A DNA stretch of 64,000 bases from Terebella lapidaria (taxonomy: Eukaryota; Annelida; Polychaeta; Terebellida; Terebellidae). The stretch spans positions 17,254,868 to 17,318,867 of the forward strand of contig OX424555.1 of assembly GCA_949152475.1 (NCBI GenBank), given 5' to 3'. The position numbers were made by a program, and so were the translations under genes. Within the stretch, counting starts at the first letter, position 1. Each line of letters begins with the position of its first letter. The notes beneath the pieces were generated by a model that did no database searches, was not told the origin of the DNA, and worked only from the letters and a program-made list of their open reading frames with translations. Below are positions 11,016-20,381 of this stretch, one piece after another.

Positions 11016-13412
11016 TCACTCCTTCTGGCCTCGCTTGCCAGCTGGAGGTGGTGGTGGTGCCGGCGACGCCTGCCGCATCAGTTGCTGCTGTTCATCCGGA
11101 GGCAGGCGGGGCAAGATTGAAACTATGGTGGCGAGCAGGTCGCCCGGGATGGTGGGACCCGAGTCGCTCTGCGTCGCGGCCGAAACGGTTGGGGTCGAAG
11201 TTGGGGCCGACTGCTCCAGCTGTGCCACCCGAGCACATAGTCGCTCGGTTTCTTGCCGTAACTCCTCGTTTCCGTCCTCGAGCCGACGTAGACGCTGACG
11301 CAGATGGTCAGTTTCCTCCTCGAGACGATCCGGAAAGGTCGGGAGGTGCCGCTCATGGAGGGCACCCATGCCGAATCCGACTGATAGGCCGTTAAACTCA
11401 GCCTGCCGAATATGCTGGTCCATGGCCTCCAAATAGTACCGGCGAATCTCCCGAAAATGCTGGTTCGCCATGTCGTCGGCGCGGGCCAGGTATAGGGTCG
11501 GAAGGTGTTCGCTCTTCCGGGCCGGTAAAATCAACGGGTCAGCGTTGTGGGCCGCCTGGGCAAGATGGGACGCCCAATGTTCCTCGTGGACGCGAGGGAT
11601 GTTCAGAAGTTGATTGGCTTCCCGACTCCGAAGGGGGTTGGCCAGATCCGGATTCTGCCCTGGCAGGGCCTGTAGGCCGGGAAGCATCCGTGTCGCTAGC
11701 CGGGCACCGTGTTGCCGGACAAACTGTAAATCGGCCGAAAACTCTCCTGAGCCGTGGAACGGAAGCCGTTTATCTAAGTCTCTGTGGAGACGTTCCAAGA
11801 GCTCAGGCCGGTCGTACTGGAGTCGCGGCCGATCCGTGGCCGAATCTTTGGTGGTAACTGTCCGTGTTACCTCCATACTGCCGTCAAGATACGGAGGTTC
11901 GTCCGTCTGTAGGACCATCTGTCCTGATGGTGGAGGCGAATCCTCGTGGTCGTCACTCGGAAGCAAGGCCGAAAATTGGGGAACTTCCTCTGCAGCCAGT
12001 TGCAGAGGCGGGGGAGAATCCCGTGGTTGGGCCGTCAACTCCTCCCTATTAGTTTCCTGGACCATGGAAGTTTGAGCCGACAAAGGAGGAAACTCCTCCG
12101 GTGGAGGAACTAAACCCTCCCTCACACGGTAGTCTGTGACATTTGTTGCCGTAGGCCGTTCCACCACGATTTTACGTGGGATGATGTCCGAAGGCCGTGT
12201 CTGTGCCTGGGTCGTCACAGGAGTGGACGGAGCCGACAATTTCGGAACTACTGGGCCGGTAGACTTGATCGCGTCCGTCTGGTAAGCGATGGGCCGGGTG
12301 AAAAAGATGGTGCTGGGCCGATGTACAATCACCCAGCGGTTCATAGCCTGGATGTCGTTGGTCATCCTGGCCAGCCGATCCTCATCTGCTCGAGTCGTAG
12401 GCCGAATGTATTCGATGCGCCGGAGTACTTGCCACACCTCCGGAGCCAAATTTGGCGGGTATTGTTCAAATAGCTCGGGAGCCATGTGCCATATTCCGTA
12501 AGTCAATACCCGGTCGACGTCTCTCTGGAATATGGCAATGTTTGCCGGAACACGGGGTGGCCGATAATTTGGGTTGGGCTGAATGTCTACGCGACACCGT
12601 AGCGCAAACCGCTGCAGCATAGGGTCGGAAGCATGCAGTCTTCCTCTGTCGAAAAGTGGGAGAGTGCCGATATGAGTCCGGGTCGCCTCACTCAGATGTC
12701 GAACCATATCCTCCGATGTGAGGGTGAAGAAATGGTCCTTGGCCGGACAAACAAAATACCGCAACAGCGGAAAGTGATAGGCCAGGACGTGGCCGTCCAG
12801 GTCCGAGGCCGAACGAAAAGGACCACGGCGTGGTACCGTGGGCCATGCCCTACTCTCCTCATCGTCCTCCTCGCCGATACAAAAAGGGCACAAGTACCGG
12901 CCGTCCTCCCCCTGTAGTGGCGACAGGGTCACTAAGTTCCCCTCCGTTAGCCGAGAAGGCGCGCCGAAATTGTGTTTGTGCGCGTAGCCGTCGTGTCGAT
13001 TTCTATGCCGAAACGGGATATCACGCCAGCAGATCGGCTGAGCGCCGTATGGAGTGATTGGGGCCGGAACGAGGGACATCAGTTCCTCTATCTGTCGCCG
13101 ATAAGCCGATGCGCATGTCACGGGGCCGGAACTGATGCGTCGCGAACTCCTCGCTGACGGGTGTGAGCCTCTGCCAGATGACGAGCTCACGGACGAAGAC
13201 GACGCCGAAGACTGGGCCGGTGACGTGACGGCACGGGGCCGAACTACCGGCGTTGATGGGGCCGAAGATGCTGGGGCAGGTTCAATTGGCGTTATCACCT
13301 GCTGAGTGGGGGCCGACTTTGCCGAACTGGCGGCTTCCGCCGCGCGTTGAGCCTCCAAGGCTCGACGGACGATTTCTCCGCCTTCCTCCAACTGCCGAAA
13401 ATTAGCGTTGCG
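11016..13412 (-). CDS. Gypsy element ORF3b: zinc-finger and coiled-coil protein, function unknown
   Basis: About 790 aa between pol and the 3' LTR, the position an envelope gene takes in retrovirus-like elements, but with no signal peptide or membrane segment. Counting from 13391, residues 1-95 are Ala/Ser/Pro-rich. A CPFC near residue 167, followed by a HVLAYH-type histidine pair, suggests a zinc finger, and a second Cys/His-rich stretch (FVCPAKDHFF...RTH) follows. The middle is Pro-rich. Residues about 685-725 form a leucine/arginine-rich coiled coil (heptads within EEETDHLRQRLRRLEDGNEE). The frame opens at 13412 after a TAG, and no ATG lies near its start. It overlaps the end of ORF3a in the +1 frame, so it may be made by frameshifting or from a spliced RNA. 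I recognise no family. Confidence 0.7.
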   Translation of the reverse strand, partial: RNANFRQLEEGGEIVRRALEAQRAAEAASSAKSAPTQQVITPIEPAPASSAPSTPVVRPRAVTSPAQSSASSSSVSSSSGRGSHPSARSSRRISSGPVTCASAYRRQIEELMSLVPAPITPYGAQPICWRDIPFRHRNRHDGYAHKHNFGAPSRLTEGNLVTLSPLQGEDGRYLCPFCIGEEDDEESRAWPTVPRRGPFRSASDLDGHVLAYHFPLLRYFVCPAKDHFFTLTSEDMVRHLSEATRTHIGTLPLFDRGRLHASDPMLQRFALRCRVDIQPNPNYRPPRVPANIAIFQRDVDRVLTYGIWHMAPELFEQYPPNLAPEVWQVLRRIEYIRPTTRADEDRLARMTNDIQAMNRWVIVHRPSTIFFTRPIAYQTDAIKSTGPVVPKLSAPSTPVTTQAQTRPSDIIPRKIVVERPTATNVTDYRVREGLVPPPEEFPPLSAQTSMVQETNREELTAQPRDSPPPLQLAAEEVPQFSALLPSDDHEDSPPPSGQMVLQTDEPPYLDGSMEVTRTVTTKDSATDRPRLQYDRPELLERLHRDLDKRLPFHGSGEFSADLQFVRQHGARLATRMLPGLQALPGQNPDLANPLRSREANQLLNIPRVHEEHWASHLAQAAHNADPLILPARKSEHLPTLYLARADDMANQHFREIRRYYLEAMDQHIRQAEFNGLSVGFGMGALHERHLPTFPDRLEEETDHLRQRLRRLEDGNEELRQETERLCARVAQLEQSAPTSTPTVSAATQSDSGPTIPGDLLATIVSILPRLPPDEQQQLMRQASPAPPPPPAGKRGQKE

Positions 13413-13656
13413 CTAATTTCGCCATGATTTCATAGCGCGGCTGTTTATTACTGCCGGAAGCCGATCTTATCTGTTCCGAACTGGGTTCGGGGCCGATAGC
13501 GGACATTTCCTCGTCCGTCAACACAATGGGGTTGTCTTGCTCGTCACCTCGTTCAACAACCTCGACCGTTAATTTAGTGCCGTCAAATTTGATAGATCGG
13601 GGCCGACTATCAGCGGAGCCGTCACTGTCTTTTCCATCACTTGGCTTATCCGCCAT
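13402..13656 (-). CDS. Gypsy element ORF3a: small acidic protein
   Basis: 84 codons from an ATG at 13656-13654 in an excellent initiation context (GCCATGG). The protein is acidic and Ser/Asp-rich at its start (DKPSDGKDSDGSAD), with no recognised domain. It ends in TAA at 13404-13402, overlapping the open frame of ORF3b by about 11 nt in the +1 frame. It may be the true N-terminus of ORF3b reached by +1 frameshifting at CGC-TAA, or an independent small ORF allowing reinitiation. I cannot decide between these. Confidence 0.55.
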   Translation of the reverse strand: MADKPSDGKDSDGSADSRPRSIKFDGTKLTVEVVERGDEQDNPIVLTDEEMSAIGPEPSSEQIRSASGSNKQPRYEIMAKLAQR

Positions 13657-15150
13657 GGCGGAAGCCGCAAACAAATGTCACTTCAAACAGCTAGGCCGAC
13701 TGTAATTTTTATCCCAAATATCCGACAACTTCTCACAAACTTTATCAGTTCACTGTCACTGAATGCCACGTAAATATCCGACAAGTGTTCCGAATCAATA
13801 CAAAGTTTTTCTCCGTATCTGATCGAGCTCCTGCTGCTTCAGAAGTTCAGGCGCAATTGACCTACTTGCCGTTAATTTCCACTGCCGTACACTGAGATGC
13901 TAATCTGTATCCCAATTCCACGAATCGGGCCGGGGGGCGCTCTCTGCCGATATACAAAAACGTCTTTACGCTATATATATCATTGTTCCAAGCGTATCTG
14001 CAGCAAGGCGGGCCGTTGTCAGGGAAACGCAGGTCGATCTCTCTCTGACCTATCCGGGTCAGTCCATTACGACAGTAGGGGGGTCCTCACACTGTCCATT
14101 TTTCCGAATATCCAGCAGCCGTCCCCTGGATTACACGTTCCGATACATTGTCTATTTATGCTAACGACTGTTCAAATTACTGGGCTCTTTTTGCCCGACG
14201 ACTCACTATTGTTTATCAGGGGAGATTTCATGGAGGTGCTGTACACAGCTTAAATGTTTATCTGCGCTCGTGCGTTCCTTGTGACCTGTTACTTTGATCG
14301 TTCCTTTTCTCCATAAGTTAGCGCACAATAAACTAACGGCCGAATTGCTGTCTAGCAGACGACACACAGTTATTAAAGGCTGAGATATTAATATCAATCA
14401 CTCACAGGGGCGGACTTCGTTCCATTCATTTTCAGCTAGTTCACAAGACAACGGGGCCGCTAATATTGTCGGGGTCGAAATTGCAATGAGCTGGGTCGGT
14501 CACACCGTGGCGCTTTGGGTATTTACATGATGGATTTGATGACAGGCCGCATCTTGGTATGATAGCTATGTAGTGACTGGTTCCCGTACCACTGGGCCGT
14601 TCCTCCGAATGTTACATGGAGTGAGTAGAGGCTCTTTCGACGCATACTCCGGAACGAATCACACTATCACCTCTTCGACAACTAAGTGGCCTTACTCACG
14701 GTGTGACTGGTTATTATCCTCTTCGGCTGACACATGGATTGAATCTGACATGATAAGTTTAGTTAGTGCGTAACACACGCGGAACAATAGCATACGATAT
14801 ACGGGGTCGAAACACATATCATAATGCAACCAATTTTTCACCAGCATCGTAATTATGAAATCATATCAAGTGTATATATATCAAATTTGCCTCACTGACA
14901 TCTGTACATATTAAATGCATATATTGTTATTGTAATATATTATATTATTATGGGAAAGACATGATATCATAGTCCATTAGACATGCATTATTTCATCATC
15001 AATGGCATCAATCAGATAACAAGGCCGGGGTTATCTGTAGCGGGCCGGTCTGCGTACGTTGCGTCTGGGTCGACTTGGTCGTGCAGGCGGGGGCGTAGCC
15101 TCGCTTGTCTCGGGGTCGGATGATATCACAGGCTTTTGCCTGCGTGTCTT
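13657..15150 (-). other. Non-coding stretch between pol and ORF3 of the gypsy element
   Basis: About 1.3-1.5 kb without a convincing ORF on either strand. The pol-proximal end still carries the tail of the pol frame beyond the premature stop. The part at 14830-15000 is very AT-rich. It may hold signals for a spliced or separately initiated ORF3 RNA. Confidence 0.5.
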
Positions 15151-17863
15151 TCATGCCGGTTTTGGTGTGTCGGAACTTGATCTGCGTGATCTTTTCCGTT
15201 GCCGATGACAACTTGAGCCGGATGAAGTTGGAGATCGCGATTTACGATCTTGGGCCGCTGACGAGTCAGACTCAGCTGTTTGGTCTGTATCTGTATGCCG
15301 ATCTTGTACTGTGACCTCCCAGGGGTAGTAGAACTCCTTAAGGAGCCCCAGGGGGTCGGCCGATTGCTCTGAGCCGGATTTGCTTGACGACGTCGAAGGT
15401 CGTACAGGGTCGGAATAGATGTGAGCCGCTTGGTTGTCACCTTCGTACGGCTTGAGTACGTCCAGATGAACAACACGAGTGTTCCGAGGGTTGGAAACCC
15501 AGGCGATTCGGTAATCTACCTCGGTCACACGGTCGACGATCCTCCAGGGACCAGTCCAAGGCCGAGCGAACTTATTATTCTGCGTGAGGGGCAGATAATA
15601 ATATCGGACCAGTTCTCCTGGTTGAAACTGGGGTCGTGGTTTGGCGTGGGCGTCATAACCCATCTTCTGCCGAATTGCCGCTTTCTCAAGATGGTCTTGA
15701 GCGAAACCGTGGGCCGCCCTGATCGCTTGCCGTAAATACTCCACATACTCCGGACCACACGGAGGTAGAGGTTCGGGGTCGTGAGTCGGGAACATGAGGT
15801 CGACTGGCAAGTTACACTCGTGTCCATACACCATCAGATGCGGGGTGCATCCCGTGGACGAGTGTACTGAGGTTCGATAGGCCATTAACACATATGGCAG
15901 GTGCACGTCCCAGTCGTTCGCACGATCGCTGACGAATGCACTCAGCATGTTGAGCAATGTCCTGTTGAATCGCTCAACTTGGCCGTCGCTCTGAGGTCGA
16001 TATGGGGCCGTGCGGATCTTCTTAGCGCCCAGAAGACGCACGACATGCCGAAATAGAGCCGACTCCCCATGGCGCGCTACCTCCTTAGAGTCTGGTTTAG
16101 TGCCGATCAACATCCACTGTCGCACTTTTCCGACGCTCGGGTCGGCTTGCTGTGCCGCGACAATGTCCTGAGTCGAATAGTCCGTAAGCCACTTTTGTCC
16201 ATCAAGTGTGGCGTTCAAAGCACGGACTCGAACAACTTGGCGTGCCGAAACTAATTGGGGCAAGACCGGTGATGTTATGGAATCACTGTCCAGGAGGTCT
16301 GCCCTTGTCTTAGCCGGAACAACAGTGATCCGACGAACTGGAAGTTCTCCGGAACTTGTCTCTGGGTCGGTTGGAGGTGTGACGAGTCGTCCGGGACAGT
16401 CTTGGTGTTTGCAACTGTGACACCGTGACAAGCCGTCTGCGTTGCCGTGAAGTTTGTCAGGCCGATGCTCTATCTTGAAGTCGCTTGTCTCGGGGTCGGA
16501 TGATATCACAGGCTTTTGCCTGCGTGTCTTTCGTGCCGGTTTTGGTGTGTCGGAACTTGATCTGCGTGATCTTTTCCGTTGCCGATGACAACTTGAGCCG
16601 GATGAAGTTGGAGATCGCGATTTACGATCTTGGGCCGCTGACGAGTCAGACTCAGCTGTTTGGTCTGTATCTGTATGCCGATCTTGTACTGTGACCTCCC
16701 AGGGGTAGTAGAACTCCTTAAGGAGCCCCAGGGGGTCGGCCGATTGCTCTGAGCCAGATTTGCTTGACGACGTCGAAGGTCGTACAGGGTCGGAATAGAT
16801 GTGAGCCGCTTGGTTGTCACCTTCGTACGGCTTGAGTACGTCCAGATGAACAACACGAGTGTTCCGAGGGTTGGAAACCCAGGCGATTCGGTAATCTACC
16901 TCGGTCACACGGTCGACGATCCTCCAGGGACCAGTCCAAGGCCGAGCGAACTTATTATTCTGCGTGAGGGGCAGATAATAATATCGGACCAGTTCTCCTG
17001 GTTGAAACTGGGGTCGTGGTTTGGCGTGGGCGTCATAACCCATCTTCTGCCGAATTGCCGCTTTCTCAAGATGGTCTTGAGCGAAACCGTGGGCCGCCCT
17101 GATCGCTTGCCGTAAATACTCCACATACTCCGGACCACACGGAGGTAGAGGTTCGGGGTCGTGAGTCGGGAACATGAGGTCGACTGGCAAGTTACACTCG
17201 TGTCCATACACCATCAGATGCGGGGTGCATCCCGTGGACGAGTGTACTGAGGTTCGATAGGCCATTAACACATATGGCAGGTGCACGTCCCAGTCGTTCG
17301 CACGATCGCTGACGAATGCACTCAGCATGTTGAGCAATGTCCTGTTGAATCGCTCAACTTGGCCGTCGCTCTGAGGTCGATATGGGGCCGTGCGGATCTT
17401 CTTAGCGCCCAGAAGACGCACGACATGCCGAAATAGAGCCGACTCCCCATGGCGCGCTACCTCCTTAGAGTCTGGTTTAGTGCCGATCAACATCCACTGT
17501 CGCACTTTTCCGACGCTCGGGTCGGCTTGCTGTGCCGCGACAATGTCCTGAGTCGAATAGTCCGTAAGCCACTTTTGTCCATCAAGTGTGGCGTTCAAAG
17601 CACGGACTCGAACAACTTGGCGTGCCGAAACTAGTTGGGGCAAGACCGGTGATGTTATGGAATCACTGTCCAGGAGGTCTGCCCTTGTCTTAGCCGGAAC
17701 AACAGTGATCCGACGAACTGGAAGTTCTCCGGAACTTGTCTCTGGGTCGGTTGGAGGTGTGACGAGTCGTCCGGGACAGTCTTGGTGTTTGCAACTGTGA
17801 CACCGTGACAAGCCGTCTGCGTTGCCGTGAAGTTTGTCGGGCCGATGCTCTATCTTGAAGTCG
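15101..17863 (-). repeat. 1380-bp in-frame tandem duplication inside pol
   Basis: Copy A (15101-16480) and copy B (16481-17860) match base for base except at four positions counted by eye (15153, 15376, 16254 and 16459 in copy A). The unit is 460 codons, so the reading frame is kept. It covers the end of RNase H, the truncated integrase and the Ser-rich C-terminus. TCG is shared at the unit boundaries, a 3-bp microhomology. Copy divergence (4/1380) is lower than LTR divergence (5/748), which suggests the duplication followed insertion, or is an assembly artefact. Confidence 0.9.
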
Positions 17864-19554
17864 TATTGCTGCAACTTAGCGAGCCACCTGGCGAGCATGC
17901 CGTCTGCGTCGCTGTAGTTCTTGAGCCACCTCAAGGAGCTGTGGTCGGTCCGGAGGAGGAACTTCCTACCCCAAAGATAATGCCGATAATGTTGAACCAT
18001 TTCTACCACTGCCAGCAGTTCTCGGTCAGTGGTACAATAGTTCCGTTGGGTCCGGGATAAGGTTTTGCTGGCAAACCCGGGGATTTCTTTCCCGTTGACC
18101 CTCTGTGAGAGTGCGCCTCCCACAGCATAGCCGCTAGCGTCTGTGTCGAGGATGAAGTAATCTTCCGGACTCTGGGTCGGATGCGCGAGCTTAGGCGCCT
18201 GGATGAGAGCGTCGCGGAGCCGCCGAAAAGCGCGTCGCTGAGCCGGTCCCCAAGTGAAATGACATTCACCTCGGGTGAGTGCTACGAGAGGTTCGGCGAT
18301 CTCAGCATAGTCCTTGATGAATCGCCTGTGGTAATTGGCGAAACCAAGGAAAGATCTGACATCGGAGATCTCGCACGGGGTCGGCCATTCTCTGATGGCT
18401 TTGACCTTGTTGGGGTCGACACAAATTCCTTGGCCGCTCACTATAAACCCCAAGTACAGAATTTCCCTCTGGAACAGTTCGCACTTCTTGGGTTGAAGCT
18501 TCAGGCCTGCCGATCTAATCCGATCCAGGACCGCCTCCAGGTTTGCGAGTGCCTGATCAAATGTTCTGCCGTAAGCGATGACGTCATCCAGGTAACACAT
18601 ACACTGTGTCCACAAGTATCCACGGAGTATGGTTTCCATTAGCCGTTCAAATGTTGCCGGTGCATTGCTGAGGCCGAATGGCATAACCTTAAACTGGTAT
18701 AGTCCTTTCCTTGTCGCAAAGGCAGTTTTCGGTCTGTCTGTAGGGTCGACTTCGACTTGCCAGTAGCCGGAAGCCAAGTCCAAGGCCGAAAAGTATGTAG
18801 CGCCCGCCAGGGCGTCATGAGTGTCCTGAATGTTGGGCAACGGATATGAATCGTTGCGAGTGACGTCATTCAGGAGCCGATAATCGACGCAAAATCTTAC
18901 TTGGCCGTTTTTCTTCCGCACGAGCACTACCTGTGCGCTCCAGGGCGAATCTGACGGCTCAATGCACCCCAAGAGAAGCATCTTGTCGACCTCCTCATCT
19001 ATGATGCTCTGTTGCGCCTGAGGGACGCGTCGTTGACGTTGCCGAATCGGGGCCGAATTGCCGGTATCGATCTTGTGTTGGACGACTTGGGTCCGTCCCA
19101 ACTGTCCATCCGGGTGCATGAAGGTGTCCTGATATTGATGGATCAGGTTAGCGCAACGCCGGTGTTGTTCTGGCGCTAGTCCGGCGCGATCCACCATCTC
19201 TTGTAGATGTGGCGGCATGTCGCGGTAGTGACTGGCGTCGGCCGTGGACAGGTCGGGCTCCTCTCCGGGTCTTGGTAGAGCTCCGACGACACTCTCGATC
19301 GGACTGGCTATGGCGACAGGGTCGGATCGAGTGAGTGTAATACTGGTATCTGCCGTATTGACTACAGACACCTTTACACATTGCCGGTCCAAGGTCGTTA
19401 ATGTTCTTCCCATGAGGAGGTCGGTATCCTCGGGAAAGGCCGTCAGTGGTTGAATCATCCGTGGATGCTGCCGAACTCGAACTCTGGAGGTCGGGATTAG
19501 CTCTACGATCGCCTCGCTACGTGCGGGGACGGTGACGGCTCGGCGCACAGCCAT
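15151..19554 (-). CDS. pol: Gypsy element pol: RT, RNase H and internally deleted, duplicated integrase
   Basis: 1467 aa from the ATG at 19554 (context AGAATGG). RT spans about residues 190-400, with FCVDYR near 219 and the catalytic YLDD near 322. RNase H follows, with DTDASG near 468, TTDRELLAVVE and RTDHSS, ending in the usual HRPDKLHGNADGLSR. Integrase should come next, but the sequence jumps from its N-terminal linker (TQDIVAAQQADPSVG) to its end (RTAPYRPQSDGQVERFNRTL). The HHCC zinc domain and the first two catalytic aspartates are missing; only the glutamate region and the GPY/F-like module (PWTGPWRIVDRV) remain. The whole C-terminal part then repeats. The product should reverse transcribe but not integrate by itself. 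The frame ends at a TGA (15153-15151) where copy B has CGA. Upstream the frame stays open to the TGA closing protease. Confidence 0.9.
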   Translation of the reverse strand: MAVRRAVTVPARSEAIVELIPTSRVRVRQHPRMIQPLTAFPEDTDLLMGRTLTTLDRQCVKVSVVNTADTSITLTRSDPVAIASPIESVVGALPRPGEEPDLSTADASHYRDMPPHLQEMVDRAGLAPEQHRRCANLIHQYQDTFMHPDGQLGRTQVVQHKIDTGNSAPIRQRQRRVPQAQQSIIDEEVDKMLLLGCIEPSDSPWSAQVVLVRKKNGQVRFCVDYRLLNDVTRNDSYPLPNIQDTHDALAGATYFSALDLASGYWQVEVDPTDRPKTAFATRKGLYQFKVMPFGLSNAPATFERLMETILRGYLWTQCMCYLDDVIAYGRTFDQALANLEAVLDRIRSAGLKLQPKKCELFQREILYLGFIVSGQGICVDPNKVKAIREWPTPCEISDVRSFLGFANYHRRFIKDYAEIAEPLVALTRGECHFTWGPAQRRAFRRLRDALIQAPKLAHPTQSPEDYFILDTDASGYAVGGALSQRVNGKEIPGFASKTLSRTQRNYCTTDRELLAVVEMVQHYRHYLWGRKFLLRTDHSSLRWLKNYSDADGMLARWLAKLQQYDFKIEHRPDKLHGNADGLSRCHSCKHQDCPGRLVTPPTDPETSSGELPVRRITVVPAKTRADLLDSDSITSPVLPQLVSARQVVRVRALNATLDGQKWLTDYSTQDIVAAQQADPSVGKVRQWMLIGTKPDSKEVARHGESALFRHVVRLLGAKKIRTAPYRPQSDGQVERFNRTLLNMLSAFVSDRANDWDVHLPYVLMAYRTSVHSSTGCTPHLMVYGHECNLPVDLMFPTHDPEPLPPCGPEYVEYLRQAIRAAHGFAQDHLEKAAIRQKMGYDAHAKPRPQFQPGELVRYYYLPLTQNNKFARPWTGPWRIVDRVTEVDYRIAWVSNPRNTRVVHLDVLKPYEGDNQAAHIYSDPVRPSTSSSKSGSEQSADPLGLLKEFYYPWEVTVQDRHTDTDQTAESDSSAAQDRKSRSPTSSGSSCHRQRKRSRRSSSDTPKPARKTRRQKPVISSDPETSDFKIEHRPDKLHGNADGLSRCHSCKHQDCPGRLVTPPTDPETSSGELPVRRITVVPAKTRADLLDSDSITSPVLPQLVSARQVVRVRALNATLDGQKWLTDYSTQDIVAAQQADPSVGKVRQWMLIGTKPDSKEVARHGESALFRHVVRLLGAKKIRTAPYRPQSDGQVERFNRTLLNMLSAFVSDRANDWDVHLPYVLMAYRTSVHSSTGCTPHLMVYGHECNLPVDLMFPTHDPEPLPPCGPEYVEYLRQAIRAAHGFAQDHLEKAAIRQKMGYDAHAKPRPQFQPGELVRYYYLPLTQNNKFARPWTGPWRIVDRVTEVDYRIAWVSNPRNTRVVHLDVLKPYEGDNQAAHIYSDPVRPSTSSSKSGSEQSADPLGLLKEFYYPWEVTVQDRHTDTDQTAESDSSAAQDRKSRSPTSSGSSCHRQRKRSRRSSSDTPKPA

Positions 19555-19617
19555 TCTAACAACATTGGCTTCAATGTCCTTGTGCGCAAACAGGATTTCT
19601 TTGTGTACCTGTATTGT

Positions 19618-20208
19618 TCATCCGCCGTAGTTCACCACAGCGTGAGCTTGCCGGAAAAAGTTCATGCCGAGTATCATGCCGTCATGGATGTCAGCTACAC
19701 AAAATGTCACAATCATATGGTTGGTTCCGACCTGAATTGGAAGGTCGATCAGTCCATCGATTGGGCTTGACTGTCCGTTGACGTCACGGATCGTGGCCGA
19801 AGTGTGTCGTAACTGTCGTTGGTCGGCGGGAACGTGTCGTAGTTGATCCCGTCGGAGCAGGGAGATCTGTGCCCCGGAATCGAGTACGGCTTTCATTGTT
19901 TTGTCTCCGACACGTACCGACAATTTCCAACATCCGTGTGCCGCTCGTGAGTTGTCTATGACGGCCGGAACTGCGGGGTCGTCTGGCGGTGGCTTGAAGA
20001 GTGTGTGCAACGGCGGCAATTTGGATTCCGGTCCGAATGGGAACGCGTAGAACCCTCCGTCATCGGAGATCCACTCCACCTCGGACATACTATCTGTTCC
20101 GGTGCCGTTGGCGGTCGGGGGCGACACCCCTTCAGGACGACGATTTTCCCGTGGAGGCCGTTGCGGAAGTGGCGCGGACACCCCTTCATGAGGGAGAGCC
20201 GGCTTTGA
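19618..20208 (-). CDS. Gypsy element aspartic protease
   Basis: The retropepsin-type domain shows the catalytic VLDSGAQISLL and the flap-distal ILGMNFF. It would cleave Gag and Pol polyproteins inside particles. The frame opens at about 20209 after a TGA. The first in-frame ATG is well inside, so translation probably enters from upstream. It is in the same frame as pol, separated from it only by one TGA at 19620-19618. Between gag and this frame lie the gag stop TAG and one further stop, so a simple single readthrough would not join gag to pol. Confidence 0.85.
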   Translation of the reverse strand, partial: SKPALPHEGVSAPLPQRPPRENRRPEGVSPPTANGTGTDSMSEVEWISDDGGFYAFPFGPESKLPPLHTLFKPPPDDPAVPAVIDNSRAAHGCWKLSVRVGDKTMKAVLDSGAQISLLRRDQLRHVPADQRQLRHTSATIRDVNGQSSPIDGLIDLPIQVGTNHMIVTFCVADIHDGMILGMNFFRQAHAVVNYGG

Positions 20209-20245
20209 GGTCGAAACTCAACACTTGGTACACACCCCTTCAAGG
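20120..20245 (-). repeat. Three TGAAGGGGTGT repeats spaced exactly 54 bp
   Basis: On the plus strand ACACCCCTTCA occurs at 20124, 20178 and 20232, two intervals of exactly 54 bp. In the gag frame past its stop the motif encodes (L/M)KGC every 18 residues, while the intervening bases differ. The same 11-mer forms the polypurine tract next to the 3' LTR (10489-10499). Confidence 0.7.
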
Positions 20246-20381
20246 AGCTGAGGTGTGGGCTGGGCCGGCTGTGGAATCGCAACTGTTGGTACTGTCGGTT
20301 TAGTAGTTACGACAACCGCAGGTGTGGAGCATGTAACATTGTTCTGTTGCCCGGAAGGCCCTTGCTCCGCAGCACCTTCCA

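Noticed and set aside
11048-13157. Several plus-strand ORFs of 60-153 codons across 11-23 kb
   Set aside because: They are antisense shadows of the GC-rich gypsy ORFs and contain no domains.
11016-13412. Envelope gene
   Set aside because: The position would suit env, but there is no signal peptide, furin-like site or membrane segment.
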